Counted from the stretch's first letter, positions 43,950 to 53,781 are shown. The stretch: DNA of 64,000 nt from Clostridium facile (GCF_014297275.1 NZ_JACOQK010000001.1:2170001-2234000), one strand, 5' to 3'. Numbers and translations are program-made. The notes: a model not told the origin generated them from the sequence alone.

Positions 43950-44604
43950 GTGTTTAACTCCTTAATGAACAAAACATATCACTATGGATATATGTTTTGC
44001 AGATTGTTACTGTTTGTAACCGTTTTGTAGCTATTATATGCAGTAAAATAGCAATTGTCAAGGCTAAAATACTGTTGATATTTATATAAAATATATATAA
44101 TCACACAATCTGTATCAATTTACACTTGGAAAACCGAAACTATATTTTGATATTCCTGGTTTTTTATGAAAAAATTTGTTTTTTTCTATTGGTGTTTTTA
44201 CCAAATCGTAATCTTTTTTTCTTTTGTGCAAAATAGATAAAAGTTTGTTTGTTTTTATAAATTATTTCACTTTATTTTTCGCCTTTTTTACAGAAAAAGG
44301 GTTGATAATTTTTTACCACCCCATATAAAGAAACTCGATTTTATACATAAAAATGGACGAATCTTGCCGATTATAGAAAATCCTCTATCAGATATCCCAA
44401 AATTTTTACTATAATTTAGGGCAAATATAATAATTATTTACATTAAATTGACTTGTTTTTATAAAAATGATATAATGAATAAAAAGTATACTTTATCATT
44501 CTGGTTAATGAGATAAAAAATCCTATAAAAAATAGGGGGTAACTACCTAATTTTTATAAGAATGATAAACTATAATTTATCAGGAAAAGGAAAAGGATAA
44601 ATAT
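43950..44604. other. Intergenic region with MATE promoter and inverted repeats
   Basis: AT-rich, without a gene. On the plus strand a -35 TTGACT (44448-44453) and -10 TATAAT (44471-44476) with a 17-base spacer serve the MATE gene; a leader then carries the arms TTTATCATTCT (from 44491) and AGAATGATAAA (from about 44561), complementary and able to form a hairpin across 60 bases. Confidence 0.6.
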
Positions 44605-45975
44605 ATGATCAAAGATATGACAACCGGCATACCGTCCCGGAAACTCATAAGCTTTGCGATCCCTATTTTTATCAGCACCGCATTTGTACAACTACAGAGC
44701 GTTTTTGATACAGCTATTATAGGGCAGATTTTAGGGATGCGTGAGTTGGCCGCTATTGGCGCAACAAATTCCGTTACCTTTTTATTCTCAGGGTTTATCG
44801 GTGGGATTGTAGGCGCCACTACAATGACAATTGCTAAGTATTTTGGGACGCATAACCAACATAAGATGCGCCAGTCTATCTGTATGGCAGCATATATTAT
44901 GTTGATTTTTGTTATTTTTATTTCTGGTTTGGGGATTATTTGTTCATACCCTCTGCTAGAAACAATCAACACACCGGTAGAATTGATGCCCAGCGCCCAC
45001 CTCTATATGTGTCTTTCTTTGGGTAGCATGATCTTTACCCAGTTGTCATCTCTATTGTCTTGCGCTATGAATGCGATGGGGGATAGTACAACATCGCTGG
45101 TTTACTTAATCGCTAACACGTTTTTTAATTCGGGGTTAGATTACCTGTTTATTAAAGTATTTTCTTTTGGGGTTGCTGGCATCGTTTTTGCAAGTGTTAT
45201 CTCAAAAGTGGTTTTGTCAATTATCTTCTATTTATATATGAGAAAAAAATCCGAATGGTTTGTATTTGAAAAAAAAGATTTCCAATGGAACAGTCAGATC
45301 GCAAAAGACCTTCTAAAATTAGGGGTTCCAATTGGATTCCAGAGTATGGGCATCTCCATAGGTTCTGTTATTCTGCAAAGTGGTGTTAATACCTTGAGTA
45401 CAGCGGTAATCAGTGGCTACACCATTGGAACAAAAGTGGAAAGTATCATTGTTTCCCCTATGGCCATTTTTGGAAGCACAATTGGTACTTATATTGGGCA
45501 AAACTACGGCGCCAAAAATTTTATCAGGTTGAGAAAAGGGTTTTGGATTATTTTCCGTTGGGAACTCGTTGCCAGTATTGCCTGTTTTGCTATTGTACAA
45601 TTATTTGGTTGGCAAATTTGTGAGCTGTTTATCAATGCCAATGGGGAACAATCTGTTCCATATGCATTCCAGTATATCAGCACCATTTCATTTTTCTTTC
45701 CATTGCTTTGTTTGGTACATATCTATACAAATTCGCAAAAGGGGATAGGGAACGGCCTAGCTTCTATGACAGGTGGTATATTCGAGTTAACAGCCAGAAT
45801 TTTAGTTTCGTATTTTTTGGTAAAAAAATTTGGATATTCTGCAGTATGTTTAGCCAGCCCATGCGCTTGGGTAGGTTCTATCATTGCGATGTGTCCTTGG
45901 TTCCATTACAAATTACACAAAATGGACCAAAAGAAAAAGAAAGAACAACAAGAAAACTCTTCCAATCAGAAATAA
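44605..45975 (+). CDS. MATE-family multidrug/cation efflux transporter
   Basis: 456 residues, twelve predicted membrane helices, in MATE arrangement (two related halves). The early MTTGIPSRKLISFAIPIFIS and QLQSVFDTAIIGQILGMREL patterns are typical of the DinF/NorM branch. Extrudes organic cations or drugs with Na+ or H+. The frame ends with a basic tail (KKKKEQQEN). The start follows GGAAAAGGA. Substrate unknown. Terminator directly after. Confidence 0.9.
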   Translation: MIKDMTTGIPSRKLISFAIPIFISTAFVQLQSVFDTAIIGQILGMRELAAIGATNSVTFLFSGFIGGIVGATTMTIAKYFGTHNQHKMRQSICMAAYIMLIFVIFISGLGIICSYPLLETINTPVELMPSAHLYMCLSLGSMIFTQLSSLLSCAMNAMGDSTTSLVYLIANTFFNSGLDYLFIKVFSFGVAGIVFASVISKVVLSIIFYLYMRKKSEWFVFEKKDFQWNSQIAKDLLKLGVPIGFQSMGISIGSVILQSGVNTLSTAVISGYTIGTKVESIIVSPMAIFGSTIGTYIGQNYGAKNFIRLRKGFWIIFRWELVASIACFAIVQLFGWQICELFINANGEQSVPYAFQYISTISFFFPLLCLVHIYTNSQKGIGNGLASMTGGIFELTARILVSYFLVKKFGYSAVCLASPCAWVGSIIAMCPWFHYKLHKMDQKKKKEQQENSSNQK

Positions 45976-45976
45976 T

Positions 45977-46019
45977 AAAAACCGGTAGATGGAGCAATAC
46001 TTCACCTACCGGTTTTTTA
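45977..46019 (+). terminator. Terminator of the MATE gene
   Basis: AAAACCGGTAG pairs with CTACCGGTTTT, followed by T. Confidence 0.85.
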
Positions 46020-46095
46020 TTTCGATTTATAATATGGGGGTATTCCTATATAAGATAGATTTTCTCCAAACTATCCTTCCCATGAAATTTACTTA

Positions 46096-46332
46096 TTATT
46101 TTTCTTCTGGCAAGGAAGATTTTTTCGATTCACCTGTACCCAGTTTATCGTTTAACCGTTGGCTTTGTGTTCCAAAATAAAAAGCGATTACCACTGAAAA
46201 AACAGTGAGAAAATCCTGGCTTGAAACTTTACCCACAATAGCGAGATAGGCAAATGCTACCGATAAAATTAAAGTGACAATGCTTTTTACACATAAAAGG
46301 TTACTAAGGCGTTTTACCCATATTTCCCCCAT
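46096..46332 (-). CDS. Small holin-like membrane protein
   Basis: About 78 residues from the ATG at 46332 (AGGAAAGGGG site). Two membrane helices (about residues 14-33 and 41-57) with a basic N-terminus, a serine/lysine-rich acidic tail. Similar small proteins occur in prophages and as stray genes. Function unknown; phage-holin-like behaviour is a guess. Confidence 0.5.
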   Translation of the reverse strand: MGEIWVKRLSNLLCVKSIVTLILSVAFAYLAIVGKVSSQDFLTVFSVVIAFYFGTQSQRLNDKLGTGESKKSSLPEEK

Positions 46333-46805
46333 TATTTTTACCCCTTTCCTCTCTATTATCATGTATTATATCTATGCTCTATCTCTACAAACTGTTCCTG
46401 TATGGTATATTTTCATTTAAAAAGGAGAACTCAAAAAACTGGTACGATGTTTTCAATATTGTTTCAGTAAACACATAGGGTAGGGACACGGTATTTTATC
46501 TAAAATGTAGTTTTCGATATAGTTATGATAAGGTTTTAGGGCTAACGACGTCACAGAACAAGTAAATATTTTCTGGGAAATAATGATAGAAAGCACTCGA
46601 TATACGATGTAAAATTGCTGATTGCTATCCTTCAAACAGATTTGAAAATTTTTCTATACCTACAGCTTTGCTTCTTTTAATAGGTATCTTATGGCTTATT
46701 GATCAATCGTATTAGGAGACTAAGTATTTCATTCCATTAATGTTAGTATAGGGTTAAATTTACAGGATTTTGGCCCCTTTATTTTGTTCTAATATAGATC
46801 CAAAC
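46333..46805. other. Intergenic region, no gene seen
   Basis: AT-rich; no convincing reading frame or terminator. Confidence 0.35.
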
Positions 46806-47540
46806 TTATTTTAATTTATCAATTGTATATAATAGCTCACGGAAAGCACTTCCATAGTCTTGCCTAAAATCAATGTATTTTTTTGTTTTTAAAAATCTCG
46901 GTATTGTACACTCTTCAATCAAGATTGGTATTACTCGCACCTGTTTGTCTTGATTTTCATCCCAAATAGAGGATTCCCATTCAGCCCTAACCCAACTAGA
47001 TGCAACGGAATTTTTGGATAATAAAATCAACAAGAAATCGCTATTATCAATTCCCTTTTCAATCTCAGTTGGTATAGACTGACCGCCTAAGATATCCCAT
47101 TGGTCCAACCACGGGATACAACCTGCATCCTTTAAATCAGCATATAATAAATTGGCATAACCTTTATCTTGGGATGAATGGGAAATAAATAATTTCAATC
47201 CACTTTTTGATAAAGTATGCGTCGTAATACGCCTCTCATAAAATAGTGTGTTTACAAATTCTAGTTCCAATAATAATTGAGATTTATTTTTATTGTCTTT
47301 TTGACGGGATATTCGGCTCGCTAATTTTTCTTTACATTGAATAATATCGTGCATTGTAATACTATTTGACAAATAATTAACCGGGATAAGGAAGTAAGAG
47401 GAACATAATAATGGGTTTCCAAAATACACTATTCCAAGTATTTTACCATTATCCTCATCAAAATCATCGAGATACCCTATTTGTCCCTTAAAAGAACCCT
47501 CCAAACAAATTACAGGTCCATATTCCAGATAAGAAACCAT
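46806..47540 (-). CDS. Solitary TIR-domain protein
   Basis: 244 residues from the ATG at 47540 (AAAGGTGG site). The TIR domain spans about 114-243: LKLFISHSSQDK (about 115-126), the WLDQWDILGGQSIP BB-loop region (about 144-157), SDFLLILLSK (about 167-176), and SSWVRAEWESS with Glu187 as the expected catalytic Glu of TIR NADases, then VRVIPILIEEC. Residues 1-113 form a separate domain with a beta-rich start (GPVICLEGSFKGQIGYLDDF, GNPLLCSSYFLIPVN) that I do not recognise. TIR proteins of bacteria act mainly in antiphage defence as NAD+ cleaving enzymes, or produce signals. No partner gene is present next to it. Confidence 0.85.
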   Translation of the reverse strand: MVSYLEYGPVICLEGSFKGQIGYLDDFDEDNGKILGIVYFGNPLLCSSYFLIPVNYLSNSITMHDIIQCKEKLASRISRQKDNKNKSQLLLELEFVNTLFYERRITTHTLSKSGLKLFISHSSQDKGYANLLYADLKDAGCIPWLDQWDILGGQSIPTEIEKGIDNSDFLLILLSKNSVASSWVRAEWESSIWDENQDKQVRVIPILIEECTIPRFLKTKKYIDFRQDYGSAFRELLYTIDKLK

Positions 47541-48210
47541 AATAACCACCTTTCAAACTTGTATCTACTTATTTTTACTATCTATGTTAGAAGAAGTGTA
47601 CTAATAATTCCTCTTGAGAAACAACGGATTTACCACTTAAATTACTAACATGATGGGGTATTAATCTAGCAAAGCTTTTTTAACATTGGTATCCAATAAA
47701 TACTGTGATTTAGGAAACAAATAAACCTAATTATACTATCATTTCAAAAAGGCTTAAAACTGGGAAATTAAAGTTAGTTAGTATTTTTCCTTAAAACTAT
47801 TATAAAGTAATTCTTTGAATAAACCAATACTCAATTAAAAAACTTTATTTCTTTGTAACAAAAACAAAGTTTATATGTTTCACACATGATAGCTCCAATT
47901 GGAAAAATTAGATAAAGGTCCCATACCATTTGAAAATAACTTTTACTTTTCTAAAAGCAACCCATTAATTTAGTTTTATTGTCAGACTATAAAGATTCCT
48001 AAGCTACCATAAATTCGAAAAACTGTTAAAGTACAGCAAATCTAATAAATTCGTTATAGATTTAATATGGTTAAAGTGTAATTCTATTTTAAATTTAGAC
48101 ATAGTTCGGTAGATTCTACTTATAGTCAAGCTACACAATGAAAAAGCGATCGCAGGTCTAAAAAGGGTATATGGTTTAGATACCAATTTCATCGGCAGTT
48201 TCTTGATCAA
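47541..48210. other. Intergenic region, no gene seen
   Basis: About 670 AT-rich bases between the TIR gene and the tRNA cluster terminators. No convincing frame. Confidence 0.4.
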
Positions 48211-48249
48211 AAAAAGAGTCCAGATGTAAATTACATCTGGACTCTTTTT
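48211..48249 (-). terminator. Terminator of the tRNA cluster
   Basis: AAAAAGAGTCCAGATGTA pairs with its complement TACATCTGGACTCTTTTT. A second hairpin lies nearer the tRNA (GAGTC...GACTC, 48299-48327). Confidence 0.8.
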
Positions 48250-48331
48250 GGAAGAGGTAAACACTTTAAATGCGAGCACTTTGCCCGGAAAAAGAAATGA
48301 GTCCGAACGCAAATTGCGTCCAGACTCAGTC

Positions 48332-48417
48332 TGGTGGGAGAAGGTGGATTCGAACCACCGAAGCTGAAAAGCAACAGATTTACAGTCTGCCCCCTTTGGC
48401 CACTCGGGAATTCTCCC
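48332..48417 (-). tRNA. tRNA-Tyr (GTA)
   Basis: 86 bases with long variable arm, encoded 3' CCA, and anticodon GTA in CTGTAAAT. 5' GGGAGAATTC pairs with the 3' stem. Confidence 0.95.
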
Positions 48418-48445
48418 ATATTCAATTAAATGCTCCTACAAAAAA

Positions 48446-48521
48446 TGGAGCTGGTGGACGGACTCGAACCCCCGACCTGCTGATTACAAATCAGCTGCTC
48501 TACCAACTGAGCTACACCAGC
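48446..48521 (-). tRNA. tRNA-Thr (TGT)
   Basis: 76 bases, starts GCTGGTGTAGCTCAGTTGG, anticodon TGT in ATTTGTAAT, encoded CCA. Confidence 0.95.
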
Positions 48522-48584
48522 ATAGTAGGATGTATGGTATTTTACCATATAAAACACAACTTGTCAACACTAAATTTAAAAAAG

Positions 48585-48661
48585 TGGTCGGGGTGACAGG
48601 ACTTGAACCTGCGGCATCTTGGTCCCAAACCAAGCACTCTACCAAACTGAGTTACACCCCG
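48585..48661 (-). tRNA. tRNA-Pro (TGG)
   Basis: 77 bases, starts CGGGGTGTAACTCAG, anticodon TGG in TTTGGGA, encoded CCA. Confidence 0.95.
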
Positions 48662-48813
48662 TAAGTTGTATATTGCTGTAAATCAAACAGCTTTATTATT
48701 ATAACTGATTCATTTTATTTTGTCAACACTTTTTTGCAAAAAATTTATTTTTTTCAGCTATTATCTTTCCTTTGTAACAATTTTTTTGGAACATAAAAAT
48801 ATCTGTTGGAATT

Positions 48814-49110
48814 TTAACTCAACCCCAACAGATACCCAATTGCACGAATCCAACGCGGGACCAAAATCCAGTGTTCCTGGCACCATGCCTGGAACTGCTG
48901 CCAAGGGGTAAAATCCAGAAGATATCCATTGCCATATAAGTCGACTACTACACCATTGGCATGAGGATAAATCTGAATACCAACCCCCACGATTGCTTGT
49001 TGACTGCGGTTCATTACCACAAATAACAAGCCAAAAAAAATGATTACCGCAGCAGTAGCTGCTGCCGCTTGAAAAAATAATTGCCAAAAATATTTTTTTT
49101 CCTGTTTCAT
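48814..49110 (-). CDS. Small membrane protein downstream of spoIIP
   Basis: 98 residues. Hydrophobic helix at about 10-32 after KQEKKYFWQLF, then an extracellular-like segment with an amphipathic end (WQQFQAWCQEHWILVPRWIRAI). No family recognised. It starts six bases after spoIIP, so it is part of the gpr-spoIIP unit. Confidence 0.65.
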   Translation of the reverse strand: MKQEKKYFWQLFFQAAAATAAVIIFFGLLFVVMNRSQQAIVGVGIQIYPHANGVVVDLYGNGYLLDFTPWQQFQAWCQEHWILVPRWIRAIGYLLGLS

Positions 49111-49116
49111 ACTATC

Positions 49117-50274
49117 CTATTCTTGTATACTTAACAAAGCCTTTGCCAATGATTTTCCCACTAGTTCTCCAGAATATACCGCTTCATTCAAACTATTCGC
49201 ATGACCGCCCATTTCGATTAAAATGGAGCCTGTTGTTAAATCCTGATTATAAAATTTATATTTAAAAGCAACGGGACGGGTTAACCCTGGATAATCACTT
49301 TCCATCTGTTTTTGTAATAAAGATGAAAAGCTAAGGTTTTTTAAATAATTTGGATAATTCATTGTGCCATCATCACAGCCGGAAACAATCATGACCTGAG
49401 CTGCGTTTTTCCCATTAATGTTTGCTATAGGGGCATAACGGGTGCCATCCTTAGTGGAAATTGCGTCACGATGGATGTCCAATACTATTTTAATCGAAGG
49501 GTTTTCTTTTAAAATGGTCTGGACAGTTTCCCGGGAACGGTCATAAGCTCCATTATAAGAAGGGTAATCATGCTCTGCGGAACTGTGGATTACTCCAATC
49601 CCTGCTGCCTCTAATTGTTTGGCGATTTCATCCCCAACCCTCACCATATTCCGAGAGGTATCCCGGTTTCGGGAAGGGACCCGGTTATCATAAAAATCCC
49701 TTGGTGCCAAGTCATAACTCTCTGTCGTATGGGTATGCATAATTAATACCTGTGGGGAGCCATCCGCTGCTATTTTAAAGTCTGGTAAGCTGTTAGCCGC
49801 CTGCAATACTGTGTTATTATCCACATTTGTGGTATTATAGATATAAGCGCTTCCCCCAATATTTAAATATTGAGTAGTACTTCCCGCTGTATATTGTTTT
49901 CTAACAATCGTTCCGTCATGGTTGCTATAGGTATCAATTTCTTCCTGTGTAATACCAACGTCCTGTGGGGTAGAAACAGAATCTGGCGAGGGACTAGTTT
50001 CCGGTTGGGAAGTATTCTCCTGTTGTCCTCCTGTTTGAACTTCTGTCTGTTCTGTTGGCTGGGAAGCATCATTATCTTGTTTTGCTTGGGTAAAAAACGA
50101 CATTGTTCCTTCAGGCAGGGTAATTCCTGCGGAAACAAACGCCGCTTGTTCTGCCATAGCGCTGACATAGGGGATACTCATCACAAACCCTTTTCCCAAC
50201 AACGGCAGCGCAAACACCATACCGGCCGCCAATGCTGCTTTTTTTATGGGGATGGTTTTATGCCGCCTTGCCAT
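49117..50274 (-). CDS. spoIIP: Stage II sporulation protein P
   Basis: 385 residues. N-terminal membrane segment (about 12-30), a disordered Gln/Thr/Ser-rich linker, then the SpoIIP amidase/endopeptidase domain: VLIMHTHTTESYD and RNMVRVGDEIAKQLEAAGIGVIHS, HDYPSYNGAYDRSRETVQ and KIVLDIHRDAI motifs with conserved His and Glu. It degrades peptidoglycan for engulfment, together with SpoIID and SpoIIM. Next to gpr, which is the usual arrangement. GGAGGAAAC site. Confidence 0.95.
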   Translation of the reverse strand: MARRHKTIPIKKAALAAGMVFALPLLGKGFVMSIPYVSAMAEQAAFVSAGITLPEGTMSFFTQAKQDNDASQPTEQTEVQTGGQQENTSQPETSPSPDSVSTPQDVGITQEEIDTYSNHDGTIVRKQYTAGSTTQYLNIGGSAYIYNTTNVDNNTVLQAANSLPDFKIAADGSPQVLIMHTHTTESYDLAPRDFYDNRVPSRNRDTSRNMVRVGDEIAKQLEAAGIGVIHSSAEHDYPSYNGAYDRSRETVQTILKENPSIKIVLDIHRDAISTKDGTRYAPIANINGKNAAQVMIVSGCDDGTMNYPNYLKNLSFSSLLQKQMESDYPGLTRPVAFKYKFYNQDLTTGSILIEMGGHANSLNEAVYSGELVGKSLAKALLSIQE

Positions 50275-50336
50275 ATGTGGTTTCCTCCTTATTATATCAT
50301 TCGGTTACCACACATTATATGAATGGAAATAAAAAA

Positions 50337-51200
50337 TTATGCTGTTAATCCCATTAATTCGGATACACTCAATTCTGGCTGAAGTGCACAGTTTAACCCC
50401 ATAGCGAGCATTTTCGAGGATTGTGCTACAATTTGGTCAATTTCCCTAGGTGTCACCATCATTGTTTTCGCTCGGTCTGGAATCTGATTATTAGTTTGCA
50501 ATAAATCACTTGCAATTGTTGCCATATCCACTACGGTTGGAACTCCAATTGCAATAACCGGTACCCCTAACGTATGAACAGAGAGTTCTTTCCTCCGATT
50601 TTGCACTCCTGAGCCTGGGACAATACCAGTATCCGAAATTTGGATAGTCCTACCCAAACGGTTGATATCCCGAGCCGCTAAGGCATCTACTACTACCACA
50701 GCTGCGGGCTTGATTTTTTGGCAAATACCGGCGACTATTTCTACTGTTTCCATCCCTGTTTGACCCAATACTCCAGGGGCAGCTACCGCTACGGGGCGTA
50801 ACATGTCGAGCCCCGTCTGTTCTGCAATCCCGTTGATTAAATGCCTTGTTGCCAAAACGTAACGGCAGGTATGTGGCCCAATATCATCTGGAGTAATTTG
50901 AGAGTTACCTAAACCGACTACGAAAATCAACCCTTCTTTGGGTAACAAAGGGGAAATTTCTTTTCCAATTAGTTCTACTTCCTGTTCAAATTGTCCGGAA
51001 TATCCTTTTAAGGAGTCCATCTCTAACGTAAGATACCTCCCTTGGGGCTTTTCCAACCGTTGGGCAGCCTGTTCTGTTTCCACCACTATCCTGGTAACGG
51101 TTACATGCCCTTTTTGAATCACATTCCGGGTAATGCCATCCGGAGTAATCTCTTTTGCAAAAGCGGTATGTTCTATCATCAAATCTGTCCGAATACCCAT
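50337..51200 (-). CDS. gpr: GPR spore protease
   Basis: 287 residues. Contains an N-terminal pro-sequence and the core GPR pattern (TLEMDSLKGYSGQFEQEVEL; GLGNSQITPDDIGPHTCRYV; AAPGVLGQTGMETVEIV; VDALAARDINRLGRTIQISD). Zymogen protease that degrades small acid-soluble proteins upon germination. Upstream of spoIIP. Frame continues with a strong ribosome site, AAAGGAATGAGG. Confidence 0.95.
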   Translation of the reverse strand: MGIRTDLMIEHTAFAKEITPDGITRNVIQKGHVTVTRIVVETEQAAQRLEKPQGRYLTLEMDSLKGYSGQFEQEVELIGKEISPLLPKEGLIFVVGLGNSQITPDDIGPHTCRYVLATRHLINGIAEQTGLDMLRPVAVAAPGVLGQTGMETVEIVAGICQKIKPAAVVVVDALAARDINRLGRTIQISDTGIVPGSGVQNRRKELSVHTLGVPVIAIGVPTVVDMATIASDLLQTNNQIPDRAKTMMVTPREIDQIVAQSSKMLAMGLNCALQPELSVSELMGLTA

Positions 51201-51291
51201 AACCTCATTCCTTTCGATGCTTTTCTTTTAGTATGGGCAGATTCATACAGGATTATTTGAAAACACAGGGAATATTTTATGTTTTTTACTA

Positions 51292-51320
51292 TTGATTTTT
51301 TTTGTACAACATGGTATCAT
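51292..51320 (+). promoter_or_regulatory. Promoter of rpsT
   Basis: -35 TTGATT and -10 TATCAT with a 17-base spacer; a leader of about 100 bases follows with a CAGTAGG-type hairpin region. Confidence 0.55.
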
Positions 51321-51423
51321 AATTAATGCTGTCAGTAGGTATCAGTGTCTCGTGCCTGCTGCGAAATTATCTGAATCAGATGAGTTCGAGATCTGTGGAA
51401 GAAAATACTAAGGAGGTGTCACC

Positions 51424-51678
51424 ATGCCTAATATTAAATCCGCAAAAAAAAGAGTTAAAGTGATTAAAACCAAAACTCTGCAAAACAAAATGACAAAATC
51501 CGCGTTAAAAACCGCTTTAAAAGCTGCTGATGCTGCTGTAGCTGCTAACGCTGACAATAAAGCTGAGGTTGTAAAAGTTGCCATCAAAAAAATGGATCAG
51601 GCTGCTGCAAAAGGCGTTTACCACAAAAACGTTGCTGCACGTAAAAAATCCCAGCTGATGAAAAAACTGAACGGCTAA
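51424..51678 (+). CDS. rpsT: 30S ribosomal protein S20
   Basis: 84 residues, basic three-helix protein beginning MPNIKSAKKRVKVIKT with TKSALKTALKAADAAV, typical of S20. Strong AAGGAGGTG ribosome site. Binds 16S rRNA in the body of the small subunit. Confidence 0.97.
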   Translation: MPNIKSAKKRVKVIKTKTLQNKMTKSALKTALKAADAAVAANADNKAEVVKVAIKKMDQAAAKGVYHKNVAARKKSQLMKKLNG

Positions 51679-51703
51679 TTTTTTAAAAGATAAGAAAAAT
51701 ATG

Positions 51704-51738
51704 AGCAATCCCGTTAACCTCTCAGGGATTGCTTTTTT
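51704..51738 (+). terminator. Terminator of rpsT
   Basis: AGCAATCCC pairs with GGGATTGCT and is followed by TTTTTT. Confidence 0.8.
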
Positions 51739-51861
51739 CTTTGTTGTAAACTCCATTTGTATCCCATATGATTTTTATTTCCCTTTTGTAAACATTCTAC
51801 AAAACATTTGACAGAATACCCAAGTTATATTATCATATAAATAAATAATGGAGGTGGTCTT

Positions 51862-52035
51862 ATGTCAACACAGCTTGAACGTAAAAAAGCGCATAAAAGA
51901 TCAATAACAATTATATCAATCCTGTTAAGCATTGCTGCTATTGCTTCTACCGTAGCGCTCTGGTTCTATAAGGTATCCAGCAAACGTGCTTATGAAGATA
52001 AATGGAAAGACTATGACGATTGCGGTGTTGCATAA
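51862..52035 (+). CDS. 57-residue single-pass membrane protein
   Basis: 57 codons, start ATG preceded by AATGGAGGTGG at a good distance. Basic N-terminus (QLERKKAHKR), one membrane segment (about 14-36, ITIISILLSIAAIASTVALW), then a charged tail KRAYEDKWKDYDDCG. It is short but has strong ribosome site and helix, so I judge it real. No family recognised. Confidence 0.65.
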   Translation: MSTQLERKKAHKRSITIISILLSIAAIASTVALWFYKVSSKRAYEDKWKDYDDCGVA

Positions 52036-52080
52036 ACCTACAATTCATAGGATTCCCTTTTTTACAGGTGATCGAGATTA

Positions 52081-52116
52081 GCGTCTGTTGTGGGCAACAG
52101 GCGCTTTTATCTTTTA
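52081..52116 (+). terminator. Terminator after the 57-residue protein
   Basis: GCGTCTGTTG pairs with CAACAGGCGC (one G-T pair) with a T-rich tail. The stretch from here to 52583 shows no gene. Confidence 0.7.
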
Positions 52117-52583
52117 TTTTTACAGAATAAGTCTTGTTTTGATTGTTTTTCTTATTTTTCCAGAATACCGCTTTTCTATGTTGAAAATTATTCACAACTC
52201 CTATTATTATCCAGAAAAAAACCAGCAACTTACTAACTAGTTGAAAACTCTGTGGAAAATGATGAAAACTTTCTGTATATTTTAAAAAAAGGGAAATGTA
52301 AATAAAATAGTTCCCGTATTTTCAGCAAATTATCCATAATACAATGGGTTGATTTTAAAAATTGACTTTTCCACATTTGTTGAAAAGTGTGTTGAAAAAG
52401 TTGAAAGTAGGTTTATTTCCATAAAATATTACCACATGTAATCATTTATTTTCCTTTTAATTCCTTCTATTTCTAATAAATTACATTTTTCTTGCAAAAC
52501 CGCCTGAATATTCAACATTTGCACTTTTTTATAAAAAGTAGTATCATAAATAACACAGAATTTTTCTCCGAGGAGGAACGGCT

Positions 52584-53747
52584 ATGCAGCCTTATACAAA
52601 ACGTACCTGGACGGAAATTAACTTGGATTGTTTGGAACACAATTATCATCAAATAAAAGCATTATTGCCCCAGACTGACATCATTGCCACCGTCAAAGCG
52701 GATGGCTATGGACACTGTGCAGAACCTGTGGCACGGCATTTGCAAGAGTTAGGAGTTCATTTTTTTAGTGTCTCCAATATCGATGAGGCTACTGCACTGC
52801 GAGATGACCAAATTCAAGGCGATATTTTAATCTTAGGGTATACCCCTGTGGAACAAGCGGAAGAATTGGTAAAATACAACATTATACAAACCGTGTTTTC
52901 ACCTGAGTTCGCTCAAGAATTAAATCTGGCAGCACAAAAAGCTGGTATTACAGTCCGAGTCCATGTTGCTTTGGATACAGGAATGTCCCGAATTGGTTTC
53001 CAGGCAACCCAATCCTGTTGGGAAATAGGGGAGATTGAACGGCTTTATCACTACCCCCATCTAAAAATAGAGGGCTATTTTACCCATTTATGTCATGCTG
53101 ACAGTACAGAAGAGGGACCACGAAATTTCACCTTACACCAAAAGCAGCTTTTTGACCAAATGATACAACAGCTACAGCAAAAAGGATATCACACAGGGGT
53201 TTCTCACATACAAAACAGTGCAGGTATCCAAATGTTACAAGGGAACCACTATGATTTAGCGCGCCCTGGCATTGTATTATATGGATTACACCCAAGTGGC
53301 CAAGTAACAATCCCTGGATTAAAACCAGTATTGCAACTAAAATCTGTTATTTCGATGGTAAAAGAAATTGAAGCGAATGTTACAGTGGGATATTCTAGAA
53401 CCTTTACCACTAAAAAAGCAACAAAAATCGCCACTGTCTGTATTGGATATGCAGATGGCTGGCCACGGCTATTATCGAACCGAGGATATGTATTGGTAAA
53501 CGGACAAAAAGTTCCCATTATCGGCAATGTCTGTATGGACCAGCTCATGTTGGATGTGACAGGAATTCCCGCAAAGCAAGGGGATATTGTCACTCTAATT
53601 GGAAAAGACGGTAATTTGGAAATAACCGCAGATCAGGTTGCGGAAAGCATTGGTACCATTGGTTATGAACTGGTTTGTCAAATCAGCAAACGTGTACCAA
53701 GAGCAATCTACCAAAATGGGAAATTAATTGAAGTAATAGAATATTAA
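52584..53747 (+). CDS. alr: Alanine racemase
   Basis: 387 residues of fold type III PLP enzyme. PLP lysine K38 in TVKADGYGH, conserved RIGF, HLCHADS, NSAG, RPGIVLYG and the second-domain catalytic Tyr in GYSRTF and IGYADG. Supplies D-alanine for peptidoglycan. GAGGAGGAAC site. Terminator directly after. Confidence 0.97.
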   Translation: MQPYTKRTWTEINLDCLEHNYHQIKALLPQTDIIATVKADGYGHCAEPVARHLQELGVHFFSVSNIDEATALRDDQIQGDILILGYTPVEQAEELVKYNIIQTVFSPEFAQELNLAAQKAGITVRVHVALDTGMSRIGFQATQSCWEIGEIERLYHYPHLKIEGYFTHLCHADSTEEGPRNFTLHQKQLFDQMIQQLQQKGYHTGVSHIQNSAGIQMLQGNHYDLARPGIVLYGLHPSGQVTIPGLKPVLQLKSVISMVKEIEANVTVGYSRTFTTKKATKIATVCIGYADGWPRLLSNRGYVLVNGQKVPIIGNVCMDQLMLDVTGIPAKQGDIVTLIGKDGNLEITADQVAESIGTIGYELVCQISKRVPRAIYQNGKLIEVIEY

Positions 53748-53751
53748 ATGA

Positions 53752-53781
53752 AAAAACATCAGTGAGTAACTGATGTTTTTT
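53752..53781 (+). terminator. Terminator of alr
   Basis: AAAAACATCAGT pairs with ACTGATGTTTTT, followed by T. The rest of 53782-54192 has no gene. Confidence 0.85.

Noticed and set aside
43950..44300. Possible ydaO/yuaA riboswitch upstream of the G5/3D gene
   Set aside because: The family often has one, but the conserved core was not found; only a short hairpin near the start codon.
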